A stretch of 64,000 bases of DNA. Origin: Acinetobacter brisouisimilis (GTDB taxonomy: Bacteria > Pseudomonadota > Gammaproteobacteria > Pseudomonadales > Moraxellaceae). Shown in pieces: positions 41,066-53,052 of this stretch. Both the position numbers and the translations under genes were made by a program. The stretch covers positions 186,001-250,000 of the forward strand of contig NZ_KB851218.1 of the NCBI RefSeq assembly GCF_000368265.1. Reading direction: 5' to 3'. The notes beneath the pieces are model-generated. The model ran no database searches. It was not told the DNA's origin and was given only the letters and a program-made list of their open reading frames with translations. Numbering within the stretch: the stretch's first letter is position 1; the number at the start of each line of letters is the position of its first letter.

Positions 41066-41338
41066 ATGACTCGACAAGTCTTTTGCCGTAAATATCAAAC
41101 CGAGATGGAAGGCTTGGACTTTGCACCATTTCCTGGTGCCAAAGGACAAGAACTGTTTGAAACAGTCTCGAAACAGGCATGGCAAGAATGGTTAAAACAC
41201 CAAACCACACTGATCAATGAAAAACGCTTAAACGTGTTTGAAGCAGAAGCGAAAAAGTTTCTGGAAGAACAGCGTGAAAAATTCTTGAGCAATGATGAAA
41301 GCGTAGAGAAAGCTGAAGGTTGGACTGCTGAGAAATAA
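41066..41338 (+). CDS. yggX: Probable Fe(2+)-trafficking protein YggX
   Basis: A 90-aa protein that protects Fe-S enzymes from oxidative damage in enterobacteria. The N-terminus [17 protein letters not shown] has the conserved Cys7, and [10 protein letters not shown] and [19 protein letters not shown] are diagnostic. It is probably cotranscribed with argH (13-bp gap). A terminator follows. Confidence 0.95.
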   Translation: MTRQVFCRKYQTEMEGLDFAPFPGAKGQELFETVSKQAWQEWLKHQTTLINEKRLNVFEAEAKKFLEEQREKFLSNDESVEKAEGWTAEK

Positions 41339-41381
41339 TATTTTACCTATAAATATTATCGCTCTGTATTTAACATCCAAT

Positions 41382-41411
41382 AAAAAGCAACGACCTGTTC
41401 GTTGCTTTTTA
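41382..41411 (+). terminator. Rho-independent terminator of argH-yggX
   Basis: AAAAAGCAACGA/TCGTTGCTTTTT stem with a short loop and T-run, about 45 bp after the yggX stop. Confidence 0.88.
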
Positions 41412-41482
41412 TTTCAACAAAATTTACATGCTGCTTACAAACAGGCATACAAAATAACAAGCCCTCACAGGACTACACATGA

Positions 41483-41510
41483 TTGTTGCTTAGACTCTGG
41501 TTATTATACT
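41483..41510 (+). promoter_or_regulatory. Candidate sigma-70 promoter of a small RNA
   Basis: TTGTTG (41483-41488), 16-nt spacer, TATACT (41505-41510). No ORF follows; a terminator is found 54 bp downstream. Confidence 0.45.
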
Positions 41511-41516
41511 TTTAAC

Positions 41517-41597
41517 AAGACAAGTTTTTTTCTTGATTAATGTGACCGATACTCCTTTTATATATCCCAGATCACCCCCAACTCTGGGATTTTTTTT
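41517..41597 (+). ncRNA. Candidate small RNA of about 80 nt
   Basis: The predicted transcript starts 7 nt after the TATACT box and ends at a Rho-independent terminator. Visible elements are a short 5' stem around a T7 run (CAAG...CTTG, 41521-41535) and the terminator hairpin with loop TCACCCCCAAC. A C-rich loop could pair with G-rich ribosome binding sites. No known family recognised. Expression is not shown. Confidence 0.4.
41564..41597 (+). terminator. Rho-independent terminator of the candidate small RNA
   Basis: ATCCCAGA (41564-41571) pairs with TCTGGGAT (41583-41590) around an 11-nt C-rich loop, followed by T8. Confidence 0.8.
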
Positions 41598-41620
41598 ATT
41601 TTGGATTTGAGTCAGCAATA

Positions 41621-41649
41621 AAAAAGGGCGAAATTCCTTCGCCCTTTCA
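41621..41649 (-). terminator. Rho-independent terminator of phoU
   Basis: AAAGGGCGAA/TTCGCCCTTT stem, 5-nt loop, T-run on the minus strand, about 20 bp after the phoU stop. Confidence 0.85.
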
Positions 41650-41669
41650 AAAATATAAAAGTCAGCTCA

Positions 41670-42392
41670 TTAACGACTGTGCACCCGTTGTTCAACTTCA
41701 TCTACGCTGGTGTGACGAACATCTAGACCTTTGACAATATAAATCACCTGTTCGGCAATATTACGTGCATGGTCACCTACGCGTTCCAAAGAGCGTAGTA
41801 CCCAGAGAACATTCAATACACGTGAAATATAGCGTGGATCTTCAATCATATACGTCATGAGCGTACGTGTTGCAGACTGGTATTCACGGTCAATATCAAC
41901 ATCGGCACGCAGTACCTCTAAGGCTTGCTCCGCATCAAGACGAGCAAAAGCATCCAGTGCCTCATGAATCATGACACGGACTTGGTTGCCAATATGACGA
42001 GTTTCCATAAAACCGCGTGGTGAACCGCCTTCTTCACATAAAGTTTGTGCAATATTGGCAATTTTTAAGGCTTCATCCCCAATACGTTCCATATCGGTAT
42101 TGGCTTTGCTCATCGCAATCACCATCCGAAGGTCAATTGCAGCAGGGTGGCGACGCGCTAAAATCAGAGTTAAGCCTTCATCAATTTCCAGCTCAAGGCG
42201 ATTTACATTTTTTTCTTGGTACTGAACATCGAGTGACATATTCACATCGGTATCGAGCAGTGCATGAATAGCATTGGTCACTTGCTGTTCGACTATCCCT
42301 CCCATTGCCATAAATTTAGCATTCACTTCTTGTAAATCTTCATTAAATTGTGAAGAAATATGATGTGCTAAGACTGGATTTTTTAGGGTCAA
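41670..42392 (-). CDS. phoU: Phosphate signalling complex protein PhoU
   Basis: A 240-aa all-helical protein with two PhoU repeats, each with a metal-binding E/D-rich motif (MERIGDEALKIAN at about 109-121 and LERVGDHARNIAE near 210). It links the Pst transporter to the PhoR kinase and dampens Pho activation. The start is a TTG at 42392, with GGAG 7 nt upstream, and gives the expected N-terminus. No pst or phoBR genes are nearby. A Pho box lies upstream. Confidence 0.93.
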   Translation of the reverse strand: MTLKNPVLAHHISSQFNEDLQEVNAKFMAMGGIVEQQVTNAIHALLDTDVNMSLDVQYQEKNVNRLELEIDEGLTLILARRHPAAIDLRMVIAMSKANTDMERIGDEALKIANIAQTLCEEGGSPRGFMETRHIGNQVRVMIHEALDAFARLDAEQALEVLRADVDIDREYQSATRTLMTYMIEDPRYISRVLNVLWVLRSLERVGDHARNIAEQVIYIVKGLDVRHTSVDEVEQRVHSR

Positions 42393-42699
42393 GAGAGATC
42401 TCCAAAATCGAGAAATGAATTTTTTTATTTAAACATAATTCACATGACGGTTTGATGACAAAACCAACAATTTGATACGAGGGTGATTTTTTGATTTTCA
42501 ATATCTTATTCTTGGAATTCCAAAAAATCATCAAATTTTACACAGTATGGACATATTTCGTTTTTCTTTGACACTTCACTAAATTTGTTAACCAAAATTT
42601 GCAACTTTACAACAGCTTTCTTTGCATACTTACTCTAAAAATATCATCCATAAATTCGCAATGTTAGCAATTGACGATTTAAATTTTTGAGGTTGATTT
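42393..42699. other. 307-bp divergent region between phoU and the 364-aa lipoprotein gene
   Basis: It holds the Pho box of phoU. The rest, AT-rich with no second Pho box that I can see, should hold the promoter for the lipoprotein gene. Confidence 0.6.
42444..42461 (-). promoter_or_regulatory. Pho box upstream of phoU
   Basis: On the minus strand TTGTCAT-CAAA-CCGTCAT: two 7-bp direct repeats separated by 4 bp, matching the PhoB consensus (CTGTCAT, 4 AT-rich bp, repeat) at most positions. It lies 52 bp upstream of the phoU start, the place expected for a PhoB-activated promoter. Confidence 0.7.
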
Positions 42700-43794
42700 A
42701 TGCCAGTTAAACTAGGGCGTTCCATGCTAATGCTCGTACTCTTGATAGCAGGCTGCCATCAACCTACCAATGAACAACATCAGGAAGAATCGCAACGCCA
42801 CGGAATACAAAAAACGGTCATCTCTTTGTGTAGTTTGCTCGGTCAGCAAATGCAGAACATCACCAATACCAGCTCAGTACAAGATTTGCAGTATGTTAAT
42901 CAACGATTGGAACAATGTTTACCACAACTTCCAGCGAATGAGCGCCAACAATTACTCTATGCCTCAACGAGCATGTATCAGCGCTTTCTCGCCAGCGACC
43001 GTACGACAGAACAACAGCGTGCTTTTGATCAATACGCGATGAGTGACAATACATACAACACCAGTTATATATCCGAGTTTTCACCGCGTGACCGCTATTT
43101 ACTACAGCATCAGGGCAATGCAGCCTATTATGAGGTGTATGATTCTGGCGATACAGGGATTATGTATCGCCGTCAGCCCAAATATTTGCTGCATATTTTT
43201 GCGCCTTATCTCCCCAAAGCCGAGCAGATTTTTATTGAAACACTGGCAGCGCAAAATGAATTTCCAGTCTTGTCTAGCAATGGTTTTAATATCTCATGGG
43301 CTGAAATTTCCAAACGGGCATTATTTTGGCAAAATTATGTCCAGACGTACCCTGACAGCGCTCTGATTGATGATGCACAACGCCTGAAATTCAAATATAC
43401 CCAGTTTCTCTTTCACGGAGTAAGTAATATGCTCGTGTCTAGCAACTATGTCGGCGAGGACAGCATCTATCCTGAAGCACTCGAAGAAATTAAGTATTTA
43501 GCAGTGCAAGATCACTCTGAGCTAGGACAACAGGCAAAAAAATTCCTGCATTTTATTCAGATTACCCCGCACAACCGTGATGAGACTATTCCGATTGAAC
43601 TCAGTCCAAGTGAACAGCGTTCACAGCGAAGCGAGACAATCAAAGCCATAAAACAGCTCGATCATTACATGGGACTCTATGATCCTCTGGCGCTAGACAG
43701 CACACATATTAATCGGGATTGTTTAAGTGATTCTATTTGTATTACCCATGCAGGTAAGGTGGCAAATAGCCTGGTGAGTAAGCAGCAATTTTAG
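42700..43794 (+). CDS. Uncharacterised lipoprotein
   Basis: A 364-aa protein I do not recognise. The signal peptide (SMLMLVLLIAGC) has a lipobox LIAGC with lipidated C19, followed by HQPTNEQ, so an outer membrane location is likely. The rest is a mostly helical, Gln- and Tyr-rich domain without known motif; two late Cys (DCLSDSICITH, near 345) could form a disulfide. GAGG lies 8 nt before the ATG. It is divergent from phoU. Confidence 0.75.
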   Translation: MPVKLGRSMLMLVLLIAGCHQPTNEQHQEESQRHGIQKTVISLCSLLGQQMQNITNTSSVQDLQYVNQRLEQCLPQLPANERQQLLYASTSMYQRFLASDRTTEQQRAFDQYAMSDNTYNTSYISEFSPRDRYLLQHQGNAAYYEVYDSGDTGIMYRRQPKYLLHIFAPYLPKAEQIFIETLAAQNEFPVLSSNGFNISWAEISKRALFWQNYVQTYPDSALIDDAQRLKFKYTQFLFHGVSNMLVSSNYVGEDSIYPEALEEIKYLAVQDHSELGQQAKKFLHFIQITPHNRDETIPIELSPSEQRSQRSETIKAIKQLDHYMGLYDPLALDSTHINRDCLSDSICITHAGKVANSLVSKQQF

Positions 43795-43870
43795 GATCTG
43801 TGCCGAAAAAGTAGCCCATTTATGCTATCTTAGGCGATTATTCTGACTTTATTTTCTCACTTTCCAAACC

Positions 43871-44746
43871 ATGACTTCGAACTCCTCCGATATATTGAAA
43901 GCAATTGGCCTTTTGATTATTTCTGCCTTTTTATTTTCAATTATGGGGGTTTGTATTCGCTATGCGTCACATACTGTAGACAACGCGACTATTGTTTTTT
44001 TCCGCAATTTTATCGGGTTATTTATTTTTATTCCGATACTTTTACAAAAAGGGCCACAGTTTTTTAAAACTACAAAACTATGGATGCATTTGTGGCGTAG
44101 CATTGTCGGATTATCTGCAATGTATGGTTTTTTCTATGCGATTGCCCATCTTAAGCTCTCCAATGCCATGGTGTTTACTTATTCTTCCCCGATTTTTATT
44201 CCCGTAATTGCGTGGTTGTTTTTAAAAGAACGGATTACCAAATCCATGCTGATTGCGGCGCTGATTGGTTTAACAGGCGTCCTGTGTGTTGCAAAACCTG
44301 ACTCAGGTATGTTTAACAGTATTTCGCTGATTGGGCTTACCGCCAGTTTTCTGGCAGCGATGGCTTTTGTCACAGTACGGGCGCTGACCGATACCGAACC
44401 TGCTGAACGAATTGTGTTTTATTTCTGCGCTTTTGGTTCACTGGTGTCGGCAATTCCAATGTTTTGGCTGATTCGCCCTTATCACTGGCAGGAGCTGGCA
44501 TTTTTAATTAGTGCAGGTTTACTGGCCAATATCAGTCAGATTTTTATGTCCAAAGCCTACAGCCTGGCACCTGCTGGGCAGATTGGGCCTGTCAATTATA
44601 TGGCAATTATTTTTGCAGGTATTTGGGGTTATTTCTTTTGGAAAGAATTGCCAGACCATGCCAGCTTAATTGGATTTATCCTCATTTTTGCCTCCATTTT
44701 ACTGTGCAACCCAACTGTCTTAGGCAAGTTAAAATTTAAAAAATAA
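43871..44746 (+). CDS. EamA/DMT-superfamily transporter
   Basis: A 291-aa inner-membrane protein with ten hydrophobic helices in two EamA repeats (first ending near FIPVIAWLFLKERIT, second near GYFFWKELPDHASLIGF). It belongs to the drug/metabolite transporter superfamily, whose members export amino acids, nucleobases or other metabolites. The substrate cannot be told. It stands alone upstream of the thiC riboswitch. Confidence 0.88.
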   Translation: MTSNSSDILKAIGLLIISAFLFSIMGVCIRYASHTVDNATIVFFRNFIGLFIFIPILLQKGPQFFKTTKLWMHLWRSIVGLSAMYGFFYAIAHLKLSNAMVFTYSSPIFIPVIAWLFLKERITKSMLIAALIGLTGVLCVAKPDSGMFNSISLIGLTASFLAAMAFVTVRALTDTEPAERIVFYFCAFGSLVSAIPMFWLIRPYHWQELAFLISAGLLANISQIFMSKAYSLAPAGQIGPVNYMAIIFAGIWGYFFWKELPDHASLIGFILIFASILLCNPTVLGKLKFKK

Positions 44747-44833
44747 TTAAAAATCTATAGCTTAAAAACTGTTGTATCGCAAAATAATGACAGAGACTTT
44801 TTTCTCAATAAAAACATGCTAAGCTGTTGCCAT

Positions 44834-46938
<2,105 letters not shown>

Positions 46939-46977
46939 TTTTCCCATAAAAAAGAGTTGCCTTAATTCATAGCTCAG

Positions 46978-47009
46978 TTAGGATGAAATGAAATATTTCA
47001 TCCTAATTT
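46978..47009 (+). terminator. Terminator of thiC
   Basis: TTAGGATGAAAT pairs with ATTTCATCCTAA around a GAAAT loop, followed by TTTT. It overlaps the longest possible frame of the next gene, arguing for its later start. Confidence 0.7.
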
Positions 47010-47014
47010 TGCTT

Positions 47015-47623
47015 ATGAATATCGTTGAGCATGCAAGCTATAACAAACAAGATGTTGAAGTGACTTCTCGCAAAACATTATTTAAAGGTTTCTTGCAAGT
47101 TGAGAAAGTCAGTTTACGTCATCGTTTATTTAAAAAAACAAGCTATACCTCTGTTTTACAACGTGAATTAATTCACCGACCAGAAGCAGCAGGTGTACTC
47201 ATTTATAATGATCAGCAACAACGCTTTGCACTGATTGAGCAATTCCGTGTTGGCGCACTCGATGATCAGCAATCACCATGGCAACTGGAAATTATTGCAG
47301 GCGTCCTCGATGGGGATGAATCACCAGAAACCTGTATTCGCCGTGAAAGCCTAGAAGAGTCAGGTTGTCAGCTTGACCAACTCCAGCATTTATTCAGTTT
47401 TTACCCTTCCGCAGGCGCATGTTCCGAGTTATTTCATCTGTATGCCGCACAAGCGGACTTGCCTGAACAGGGTGGAATTTTTGGGGTCGCCGACGAAGGC
47501 GAAAATATTCAATTACATCTTTTTGATTATGCTGACCTAGCCCGATTGCTGACGAGCGGACGACTTGCCAATGCGCCTGTAATTATGGCATTGCAATGGT
47601 TACAGCAACATCTTCAAAAATAA
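47015..47623 (+). CDS. nudF: Nudix hydrolase, ADP-ribose pyrophosphatase
   Basis: A 202-aa enzyme that splits ADP-ribose to AMP and ribose 5-phosphate. The Nudix box GX5EX7REUXEEXGU is met by AGVLDGDESPETCIRRESLE then ESGC. The downstream SFYPSAGACSELFHLY matches NudF. Start set at 47015 (MNIVEHASYNK) because the earlier ATG lies in the thiC terminator. Cotranscribed with cpdA, a common gammaproteobacterial pair. Confidence 0.88.
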   Translation: MNIVEHASYNKQDVEVTSRKTLFKGFLQVEKVSLRHRLFKKTSYTSVLQRELIHRPEAAGVLIYNDQQQRFALIEQFRVGALDDQQSPWQLEIIAGVLDGDESPETCIRRESLEESGCQLDQLQHLFSFYPSAGACSELFHLYAAQADLPEQGGIFGVADEGENIQLHLFDYADLARLLTSGRLANAPVIMALQWLQQHLQK

Positions 47624-47636
47624 ATGGCACTCAAGT

Positions 47637-48437
47637 GTGATAGATGCGATGACACAACAGGCTCAAACTATTATTCAAATTAGCGATACCCACTTGATGG
47701 AGCATGCCGGTGCGACATTTGTGGAAATGTGTCCAGAACATAACTTTCATGGAATTATGCAACATATTGTTGCCACACATCCCCATATTCAAGCCATTGT
47801 ACACACGGGAGATGTCGCGCAAGACGCAACGCCAACCACTTATGCCCGCTATATGCAATATATGCAGAGTTTAGGCATTCCATTTTATCAAACGCCTGGC
47901 AATCATGACGATCTGCACTATTTTCCGTATTCACAACCCGCGCCCATTACAGTGATCGATTTGATGCCGTGGACGATCGTTTTATTGACAACGACAGTCA
48001 CGGGAAAAATTGATGGACATATTGATCAAGATCAATTAGATCAATTAGATCAATTGTTACAGCAATTGAATGACCGTTTTGTGCTTATTGGCTGTCATCA
48101 TCATCCACTGCATATGCAATCCACCTGGATCGATCATCACCGGCTTAAAAATAGTGCTGACCTGTGCTCTGTACTTCATAAATTTTCTCAAGTTAAAGCT
48201 GTGATTCACGGGCACGTCCACCAAGAATTTTCACAGATTCAAGACAATATCGAATTTTTAGCTGTTCCATCGACCTGTGTTCAGTTTGAACCCCAAAGCC
48301 ATGATTTCGCTCTGGGACATAGCGATGCACCAGGTTATCGTGTATTGGATTTGTATAATGACGGACGTATAGACAGTAGGGTTTACCGTGTCAATCACCT
48401 CATTCCAAAAATAAATAATGAGATTTCAGGTTATTAA
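47637..48437 (+). CDS. cpdA: 3',5'-cyclic-AMP phosphodiesterase CpdA
   Basis: A 266-aa class III metallophosphodiesterase that lowers cAMP. Metal ligands are in SDTHLM (D-x-H), GDVAQD, GNHDD, GCHHHP and HGHVHQE. The frame opens with GTG at 47637; the ATG at 47649 (four residues in) is an equally fair start. It begins 13 bp after nudF. A 9-bp tandem repeat encoding Asp-Gln-Leu lies near 48030-48056. Confidence 0.88.
   Translation: MIDAMTQQAQTIIQISDTHLMEHAGATFVEMCPEHNFHGIMQHIVATHPHIQAIVHTGDVAQDATPTTYARYMQYMQSLGIPFYQTPGNHDDLHYFPYSQPAPITVIDLMPWTIVLLTTTVTGKIDGHIDQDQLDQLDQLLQQLNDRFVLIGCHHHPLHMQSTWIDHHRLKNSADLCSVLHKFSQVKAVIHGHVHQEFSQIQDNIEFLAVPSTCVQFEPQSHDFALGHSDAPGYRVLDLYNDGRIDSRVYRVNHLIPKINNEISGY
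48030..48056 (+). repeat. 9-bp tandem repeat within cpdA
   Basis: GATCAATTA is repeated three times (last copy ends in G), coding for DQL units. Copy-number change would keep the frame. Confidence 0.85.
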
Positions 48438-48643
48438 CTTTTCATTTGGTGCAATTTCGATTAAGTTAACCGTCTTGAAAAAGGATCGCTTGGGTAGAAT
48501 TTAAGACTATTCAAGTATGCAAAAAGTCTTTATGATGACGACCCCTTGAGCATGAATTCACTTGAGGGTGAAATAACAAAAAACTTGCATATCACCATAG
48601 CGATTACGTCGATCTCGATGTATATGATGAGGAATGCCCTATT

Positions 48644-49159
48644 ATGGCGAATGACAACCTAAACCAAGTCTTAGATGACCACACAGATGCACCGAAACGT
48701 GCACCACGTAAGACCAAGCCTAAGGCTTCTGAAGGCAGCTCAACAGCAAGCTTATTCGGTATCGCTCCTTATGAACCGAAGAAAAATGAAGAGTATATGT
48801 CTGAAGGTCAGCTTAAGCACTTCCATCAAATTCTTGAAGCTTGGAAAGCCGAGCTTATGTCTGAGGTTGATCGTACACTCAACACCATGCAAGACGAATC
48901 AACTGCTTTGCCAGATGTAAATGACCGTGCAACCCAAGAAGAAGAGTTTGCCATTGAACTGCGTACACGTGACCGTGAACGTAAACTGATTCGTAAGATT
49001 GAACAATCTCTTACTGCAATCAAAGATGAAGATTATGGCTTCTGTGAAACTTGCGGTATTGAAATTGGTTTACGCCGCCTAGAAGCTCGTCCAACAGCGA
49101 CTTTATGTATCGACTGTAAGACCTTGGCAGAAATCAAAGAGAAGCAAAACAACGGTTAA
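48644..49159 (+). CDS. dksA: RNA polymerase-binding transcription factor DksA
   Basis: A 171-aa protein that enters the RNA polymerase secondary channel and, with ppGpp, shuts down rRNA promoters. The coiled-coil tip DVNDRATQEEEF keeps the two key Asp, followed by RTRDRERKLIRKIE. The C-terminal four-Cys zinc finger is CETCGIEIGLRR...LCIDCKTLAE. Its N-terminus has an extra Lys/Pro-rich stretch. gluQ follows after 3 bp. Confidence 0.97.
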   Translation: MANDNLNQVLDDHTDAPKRAPRKTKPKASEGSSTASLFGIAPYEPKKNEEYMSEGQLKHFHQILEAWKAELMSEVDRTLNTMQDESTALPDVNDRATQEEEFAIELRTRDRERKLIRKIEQSLTAIKDEDYGFCETCGIEIGLRRLEARPTATLCIDCKTLAEIKEKQNNG

Positions 49160-49162
49160 ACC

Positions 49163-50050
49163 ATGAGTGAATTGCAGTCCATGCAGTCTGCTTACGTGGG
49201 TCGGTTTGCGCCATCGCCAACCGGCCCGTTGCATTTTGGTTCACTACTCACTGCTGTTGCCAGCTATTGCGATGCAAAATCGCAAAATGGTACATGGCTG
49301 GTTCGGATTGAAGACACCGACATTCCCCGCATTTATCCTGGCAGTGAAACACATATTTTACAGTGCCTAGATGCCTTTGCATTTGAACCTGATTCTGACA
49401 TTATTTTTCAAAAAGACCGTCTAGATCTATATCAAGACGTACTCAATCAACTCCAGCAGCAAGACCTTGTCTATGCCTGCCAGTGTACCCGTAAAATGCT
49501 CGGCTCCAATGCCATTTATGCAGGGACTTGCCGCAAGCTAAAATTACCATTTGAACATCAGGCCATTCGGGTCAAAGTCAGTGATCAGCTCATCTGTTTT
49601 GATGACCGCCTACAAGGTCGACATTGTTCCAATCTTGCCCATGAGCTCGGTGATTTTGTTTTGAAACGTCGCGATGACATTATTAACTATCAACTGGCTG
49701 TCGTGGTTGATGACTATTTACAAGGCATGACCCATGTGGTGCGTGGCGCAGACCTGCTGGATAATACTGAACGGCAAATCTGGCTCGGGCAATTACTCGG
49801 CTATCCGCACCTCAGCTATATGCATTTGCCTCTTGCTATGAATGCTCAGGGGCAAAAACTCTCCAAGCAAAATCTGGCACAGGCACTTGACCCGACACAA
49901 GCACCACAGCTTTTACAACAAGCGATTGCTGCCTTACATCAGTTACCTGTTGAACTCGATCACCCTGCCCGCATGCTTACACAGGCAGTTGCGCAGTGGG
50001 ATGTTTCACGAATTCCGCGAACCACGCAACTTACACAGATTTATCAATAA
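49163..50050 (+). CDS. gluQ: Glutamyl-Q tRNA(Asp) synthetase
   Basis: A 295-aa truncated class I synthetase that puts glutamate onto queuosine-34 of tRNA-Asp. The HIGH-like motif is APSPTGPLHFGSL (about residues 16-28), and the KMSKS-like motif is GQKLSKQN near 232. The anticodon-binding domain of GltX is absent, as expected. It lies directly after dksA, the usual arrangement. Confidence 0.94.
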   Translation: MSELQSMQSAYVGRFAPSPTGPLHFGSLLTAVASYCDAKSQNGTWLVRIEDTDIPRIYPGSETHILQCLDAFAFEPDSDIIFQKDRLDLYQDVLNQLQQQDLVYACQCTRKMLGSNAIYAGTCRKLKLPFEHQAIRVKVSDQLICFDDRLQGRHCSNLAHELGDFVLKRRDDIINYQLAVVVDDYLQGMTHVVRGADLLDNTERQIWLGQLLGYPHLSYMHLPLAMNAQGQKLSKQNLAQALDPTQAPQLLQQAIAALHQLPVELDHPARMLTQAVAQWDVSRIPRTTQLTQIYQ

Positions 50051-50077
50051 AAAACCACACGATTGCGTGGTTTTTTA
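50048..50077. terminator. Bidirectional terminator between gluQ and ftsW
   Basis: AAAAAACCACAC/GCGTGGTTTTTT stem with short loop and flanking A/T runs, between convergent genes. Confidence 0.88.
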
Positions 50078-50080
50078 TTT

Positions 50081-51274
50081 TTAGAAGTTGGAGACTTCCT
50101 GATTGGGGTTGGTCTGCCTAGTCGATGCGTCAATTTTCAGTACAAAAGCAATCATCACCGCACACATCATCAGCGATGTCCCGCCATAACTAATAAACGG
50201 CAAGGTCAAACCTTTGGTTGGCAGCATGCCCATGTTCATGCCTGCATTCACCAGAATCTGCATCAGGAAAATCATGCTAATCCCGTATGCCAGATAACCT
50301 GCGCGTAAATAGTTATTTTTTAAGGCGCGTTGCCCAATCCGCACACAACATGCCAGCATCACGAACTCAAGCCCTAACACTGTGGTAATGCCTATAAAAC
50401 CAAACTCTTCACCCAAGATCGCCAGCATGAAATCGGTATGTGCTTCAGGTAAATAGGACATTTTTTGCATACTGTGCCCGAGTCCGACACCAAACCATTC
50501 ACCACGTCCAAAGGCCATCAAGGCATTCGACAACTGATAACCTGAACCCAGTGGATCTGCCCACGGGTTACTGAAAGACACCAGACGTTCATAACGATAC
50601 GGTTCAAATACGATCAGAAACACCAAGGCAATCAGAATCGCGCCAATATAAAACAGGAACTGGATGATCGGTGCGCCTGCCAAAAAGAACACGCCAAACA
50701 TCATCATCACAATAACCACGGTTGCCCCAAGGTCAGGTTCAGCCAAAATCAAACCAACCGTAATCGACATGATCCCACCTAAACGCACCAAGCCCATCCA
50801 GCTATTACGGACTTCATGGGCACGACGCACCACATAATCTGCAGTAAAGATTGCCATCATCAACTTGGCAACTTCCGTTGGCTGCAAGGTAAAACCTGCA
50901 ATACGAATCCAGCGTGTTGAACCATTGACCTCGGTTCCTACACCAAGTGCCACGACTAACAGACCAATCGTAACTAACCAGAACAAAAAGGTATTTTTAA
51001 ACCAGTAATCCAGCGGAAATTTGGACGTAACAAATGCTGCAATGGCAGCAATCACAATCGAAATGGCATGTCGTTCCAAGAAATAAAATGGATCATGCTG
51101 CTTGGCATCGGCATAAGGCATAGATGCCGATCCCACCATCACTGTCCCGATCACCAGTAAACTCACCACACAGAAAATCAAAATATTACGTGCAGTGATT
51201 TCGCTCGGAAATTTTGGGGCAATGCGAGTATAGAGACTTTGCAGTTTGCTCATACCTTGAGTAATTACAGCCAT
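50081..51274 (-). CDS. ftsW: Peptidoglycan glycosyltransferase FtsW
   Basis: A 397-aa SEDS-family polymerase that makes septal glycan chains with its partner PBP3. Ten hydrophobic helices; the conserved region GSTRWIRIAGFTLQPTEVAKLMM and the final LTLPFISYGGTSL are plain. The ATG at 51274 has GGGAGC 6 nt before it. It follows murD by 20 bp. This is a murD-ftsW fragment without murG or murC nearby. Confidence 0.95.
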   Translation of the reverse strand: MAVITQGMSKLQSLYTRIAPKFPSEITARNILIFCVVSLLVIGTVMVGSASMPYADAKQHDPFYFLERHAISIVIAAIAAFVTSKFPLDYWFKNTFLFWLVTIGLLVVALGVGTEVNGSTRWIRIAGFTLQPTEVAKLMMAIFTADYVVRRAHEVRNSWMGLVRLGGIMSITVGLILAEPDLGATVVIVMMMFGVFFLAGAPIIQFLFYIGAILIALVFLIVFEPYRYERLVSFSNPWADPLGSGYQLSNALMAFGRGEWFGVGLGHSMQKMSYLPEAHTDFMLAILGEEFGFIGITTVLGLEFVMLACCVRIGQRALKNNYLRAGYLAYGISMIFLMQILVNAGMNMGMLPTKGLTLPFISYGGTSLMMCAVMIAFVLKIDASTRQTNPNQEVSNF

Positions 51275-51294
51275 ACGTGCTCCCTGATTCTTGC

Positions 51295-52722
<1,428 letters not shown>

Positions 52723-52750
52723 TTATCGCATTTTTTTTGTATATTCACGT

Positions 52751-52779
52751 AAAAAAACCGCCAGTATTTGGCGGTTTTA
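52751..52779 (-). terminator. Rho-independent terminator of the feo operon
   Basis: AAAACCGCCA/TGGCGGTTTT stem, short loop, T-run on the minus strand, about 20 bp past the last feo-linked gene. Confidence 0.88.
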
Positions 52780-52797
52780 CAGATCAGTTCAATGCAG

Positions 52798-53052
52798 TTA
52801 TTTCCACTTCACCGCTTGGACTGTAACTTTATTTTTGCTCTGCGCAGAACTGTCAGCACTACAACCGCAGCCTCCCGAACAGCCTGCCGACATCGTCGGA
52901 CGTAGCCATTTTGCCAAAGTCATCCAGCCGCGCTGCTCACAACTGCGTGCCAGAGCAGAAAACACAGTATATGCCGATTGAGGGAAAATCTTTTTAAAGG
53001 TATAGATGGCACTCCAAAGCACTAATACCGCAATAATCAGATAACTCACCAT
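52798..53052 (-). CDS. Small Cys-rich membrane protein linked to FeoB
   Basis: An 84-aa protein: one N-terminal helix (about 3-18, SYLIIAVLVLWSAIYTF), an amphipathic middle and a Cys cluster CSGGCGC near residue 58. It follows feoB directly. The ATG at 53052 has GGAGGTGA before it, much better than an ATG at 53070. FeoB-associated Cys-rich membrane proteins occupy this place in other bacteria, and FeoC of enterics is a different fold. A role in iron uptake or FeoB stability is an inference. Confidence 0.75.
   Translation of the reverse strand: MVSYLIIAVLVLWSAIYTFKKIFPQSAYTVFSALARSCEQRGWMTLAKWLRPTMSAGCSGGCGCSADSSAQSKNKVTVQAVKWK

Larger units (their letters stand above)
41339..41669. other. 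331-bp yggX-phoU intergenic region
   Basis: From left to right it holds the yggX terminator (41382-41411), a sigma-70-like promoter (41483-41510), a terminator ending a candidate small RNA (41564-41597) and the phoU terminator on the minus strand (41621-41649). The extra promoter-terminator pair has no ORF. Confidence 0.7.

Noticed and set aside
46988..47014. Upstream start adding nine residues to the Nudix hydrolase
   Set aside because: These codons lie in the thiC terminator hairpin, and the added hydrophobic residues have no counterpart in NudF proteins.
48481..48643. Possible hairpin or small RNA upstream of dksA
   Set aside because: The paired bases (AAGACT/AGTCTT) are few, and no terminator or promoter of its own could be made out; it is more likely the dksA leader.
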